From Rhodobacterales bacterium 34-62-10 (GTDB taxonomy: Bacteria; Pseudomonadota; Alphaproteobacteria; Rhodobacterales; Rhodobacteraceae): a DNA stretch of 6,657 nucleotides. The notes under the pieces were generated by a model that was not told the DNA's origin, ran no database searches, and saw only the letters and a program-made list of their open reading frames with translations. Positions within the stretch are counted from its first letter, which is position 1, and the number at the start of each line of letters is the position of its first letter. The stretch spans positions 1 through 6,657 of the forward strand of contig NCJR01000117.1 in assembly GCA_002282555.1 (NCBI GenBank). Direction: 5' to 3'. The translations under genes and the position numbers were made by a program. Of this stretch, positions 6,439 through 6,657 are shown in pieces.

Positions 6439-6467
6439 GTAGCGAATTTCTTGCCTTCGGGCGACAC

Positions 6468-6557
6468 GGATGGGTGGCCGAGTGGTTTAAGGCTCTAGTC
6501 TTGAAAACTAGCGTGCGGGGAACCGTACCGTGGGTTCGAATCCCACCCCATCCGCCA
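6468..6557 (+). tRNA. tRNA-Ser(UGA)
   Basis: A complete 90-base class II tRNA. The acceptor stem is GGATGGG (6468-6474) with CCCATCC (6547-6553), then discriminator G6554 and an encoded CCA (6555-6557). The D stem is GCC/GGC (6477-6479 with 6491-6493). The anticodon arm is CTAGT-CTTGAAA-ACTAG (6495-6511) with anticodon TGA at 6502-6504, reading UCN serine codons. A long variable arm, GTGCGG-GGAA-CCGTAC (6513-6528), is diagnostic of serine. The T arm is GTGGG-TTCGAAT-CCCAC (6530-6546). Every stem pairs, apart from one G-T in the variable arm, so the gene appears functional. It is transcribed away from the operon, and the DNA immediately after CCA is extremely AT-rich. Confidence 0.97.
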
Positions 6558-6657
6558 AATTTATATTTTAAACTATTGATAATATTTGATTTATATATTT
6601 TAGAGCACTTTTCGGATACATTTCGAGATACACTTTATTCAAGCGCTATGCAATACG
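6558..6657. other. AT-rich segment abutting the tRNA 3' end, possible island edge
   Basis: The last 100 bases contain 25 G/C, and the first 43 after CCA contain only 3, against GC-rich DNA everywhere else in the window. No gene is visible. It contains a near-direct repeat ATTTATATTTTA (6559-6570) / ATTTATATATTTTA (6589-6602) and an adjacent pair of GATACA-bearing repeats. An abrupt change exactly at a tRNA 3' end is typical of an integrated element whose integrase uses the tRNA as its attachment site. A T-rich tRNA 3' flank of native origin is the alternative. The window ends too soon to decide. Confidence 0.45.
6610..6632. repeat. Adjacent imperfect direct repeats with GATACA
   Basis: TTTCGGATACA (6610-6620) is followed immediately by TTTCGAGATACA (6621-6632). 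The two copies differ by a single inserted A. The pair starts 53 bases after the tRNA CCA. Short tandem copies of this kind near a tRNA could be recombinase arm sites or an operator, but two copies alone may be chance. Confidence 0.4.

Larger units (their letters stand above)
6102..6467. other. Intergenic region between the operon and tRNA-Ser
   Basis: These 366 bases separate the minus-strand operon from the plus-strand tRNA. I see no convincing gene: open frames here lack recognisable protein features. It should contain the operon promoter and 5' leader on the minus strand and the tRNA promoter on the plus strand. Visible structure: a perfect 7-bp dyad at 6210-6231, a 5-bp CGGAA/TTCCG dyad at 6314-6331, a short GGTTT/AAACC pair at 6270-6286, and a GCC-UUCG-GGC mini-hairpin at 6453-6462 just before the tRNA. 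I could not find a strong -35/-10 pair for the operon; TAGACT on the minus strand in the loop of the 6210 dyad is only a weak -10 candidate. Confidence 0.7.

Noticed and set aside
6453..6462. GCC-UUCG-GGC hairpin before the tRNA as a regulatory element
   Set aside because: The stem is only 3 bp and lies in the tRNA 5' leader; such a short hairpin is easily chance.
6648..6657. ATG at 6648 as the start of an integrase or other island gene
   Set aside because: Only three codons are visible, with no ribosome site upstream.

Overview
The window looks like the chromosome of an alphaproteobacterium, most likely order Rhodobacterales (Roseobacter/Rhodobacter group). The reasons are high-GC coding DNA, protein sequences typical of that group, and a gene order I associate with it. 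The species cannot be named from this window.

Minus strand, 6101 down to 1: one apparent operon of seven genes, all facing the same way. In order of transcription they are: a lipoprotein with an RlpA-like region and a C-terminal SPOR domain; a D-Ala-D-Ala carboxypeptidase (PBP5/6 family); thymidylate kinase (tmk); DNA polymerase III delta prime (holB); a TatD-family metal-dependent hydrolase; a PhnP-like metallo-beta-lactamase-fold hydrolase; and the first 162 codons of an AEC (auxin efflux carrier) family transporter that runs off the left edge. Three junctions (carboxypeptidase/tmk, tmk/holB, tatD/MBL) are 4-base stop/start overlaps. Two more have gaps of only 27 and 20 bases, so translation is probably coupled through the first six genes. 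The set joins envelope maintenance (septal glycan binding, peptide trimming) with DNA replication (dTTP supply, clamp loader) and two metallohydrolases. I read it as a growth-linked housekeeping operon.

6102-6467 is a 366-base non-coding region between the operon and a plus-strand tRNA gene. It should hold the operon promoter and leader, including a perfect 7-bp dyad, and on the other strand a reasonable promoter for the tRNA.

6468-6557 is a complete tRNA-Ser(UGA) with encoded CCA. Base composition changes abruptly right after its CCA: the next 43 bases contain only 3 G/C, and the last 100 bases of the window are 25% GC. This is what the edge of an element integrated at a tRNA 3' end looks like, but no integrase is visible inside the window.

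Most of the window is ordinary conserved DNA and I do not see a complete new system. The two points most worth following are the RlpA-like lipoprotein, which sits next to a PBP5-type gene as rlpA does in E. coli but has Arg where the catalytic Asp of RlpA should be, and the possible island junction at the tRNA.
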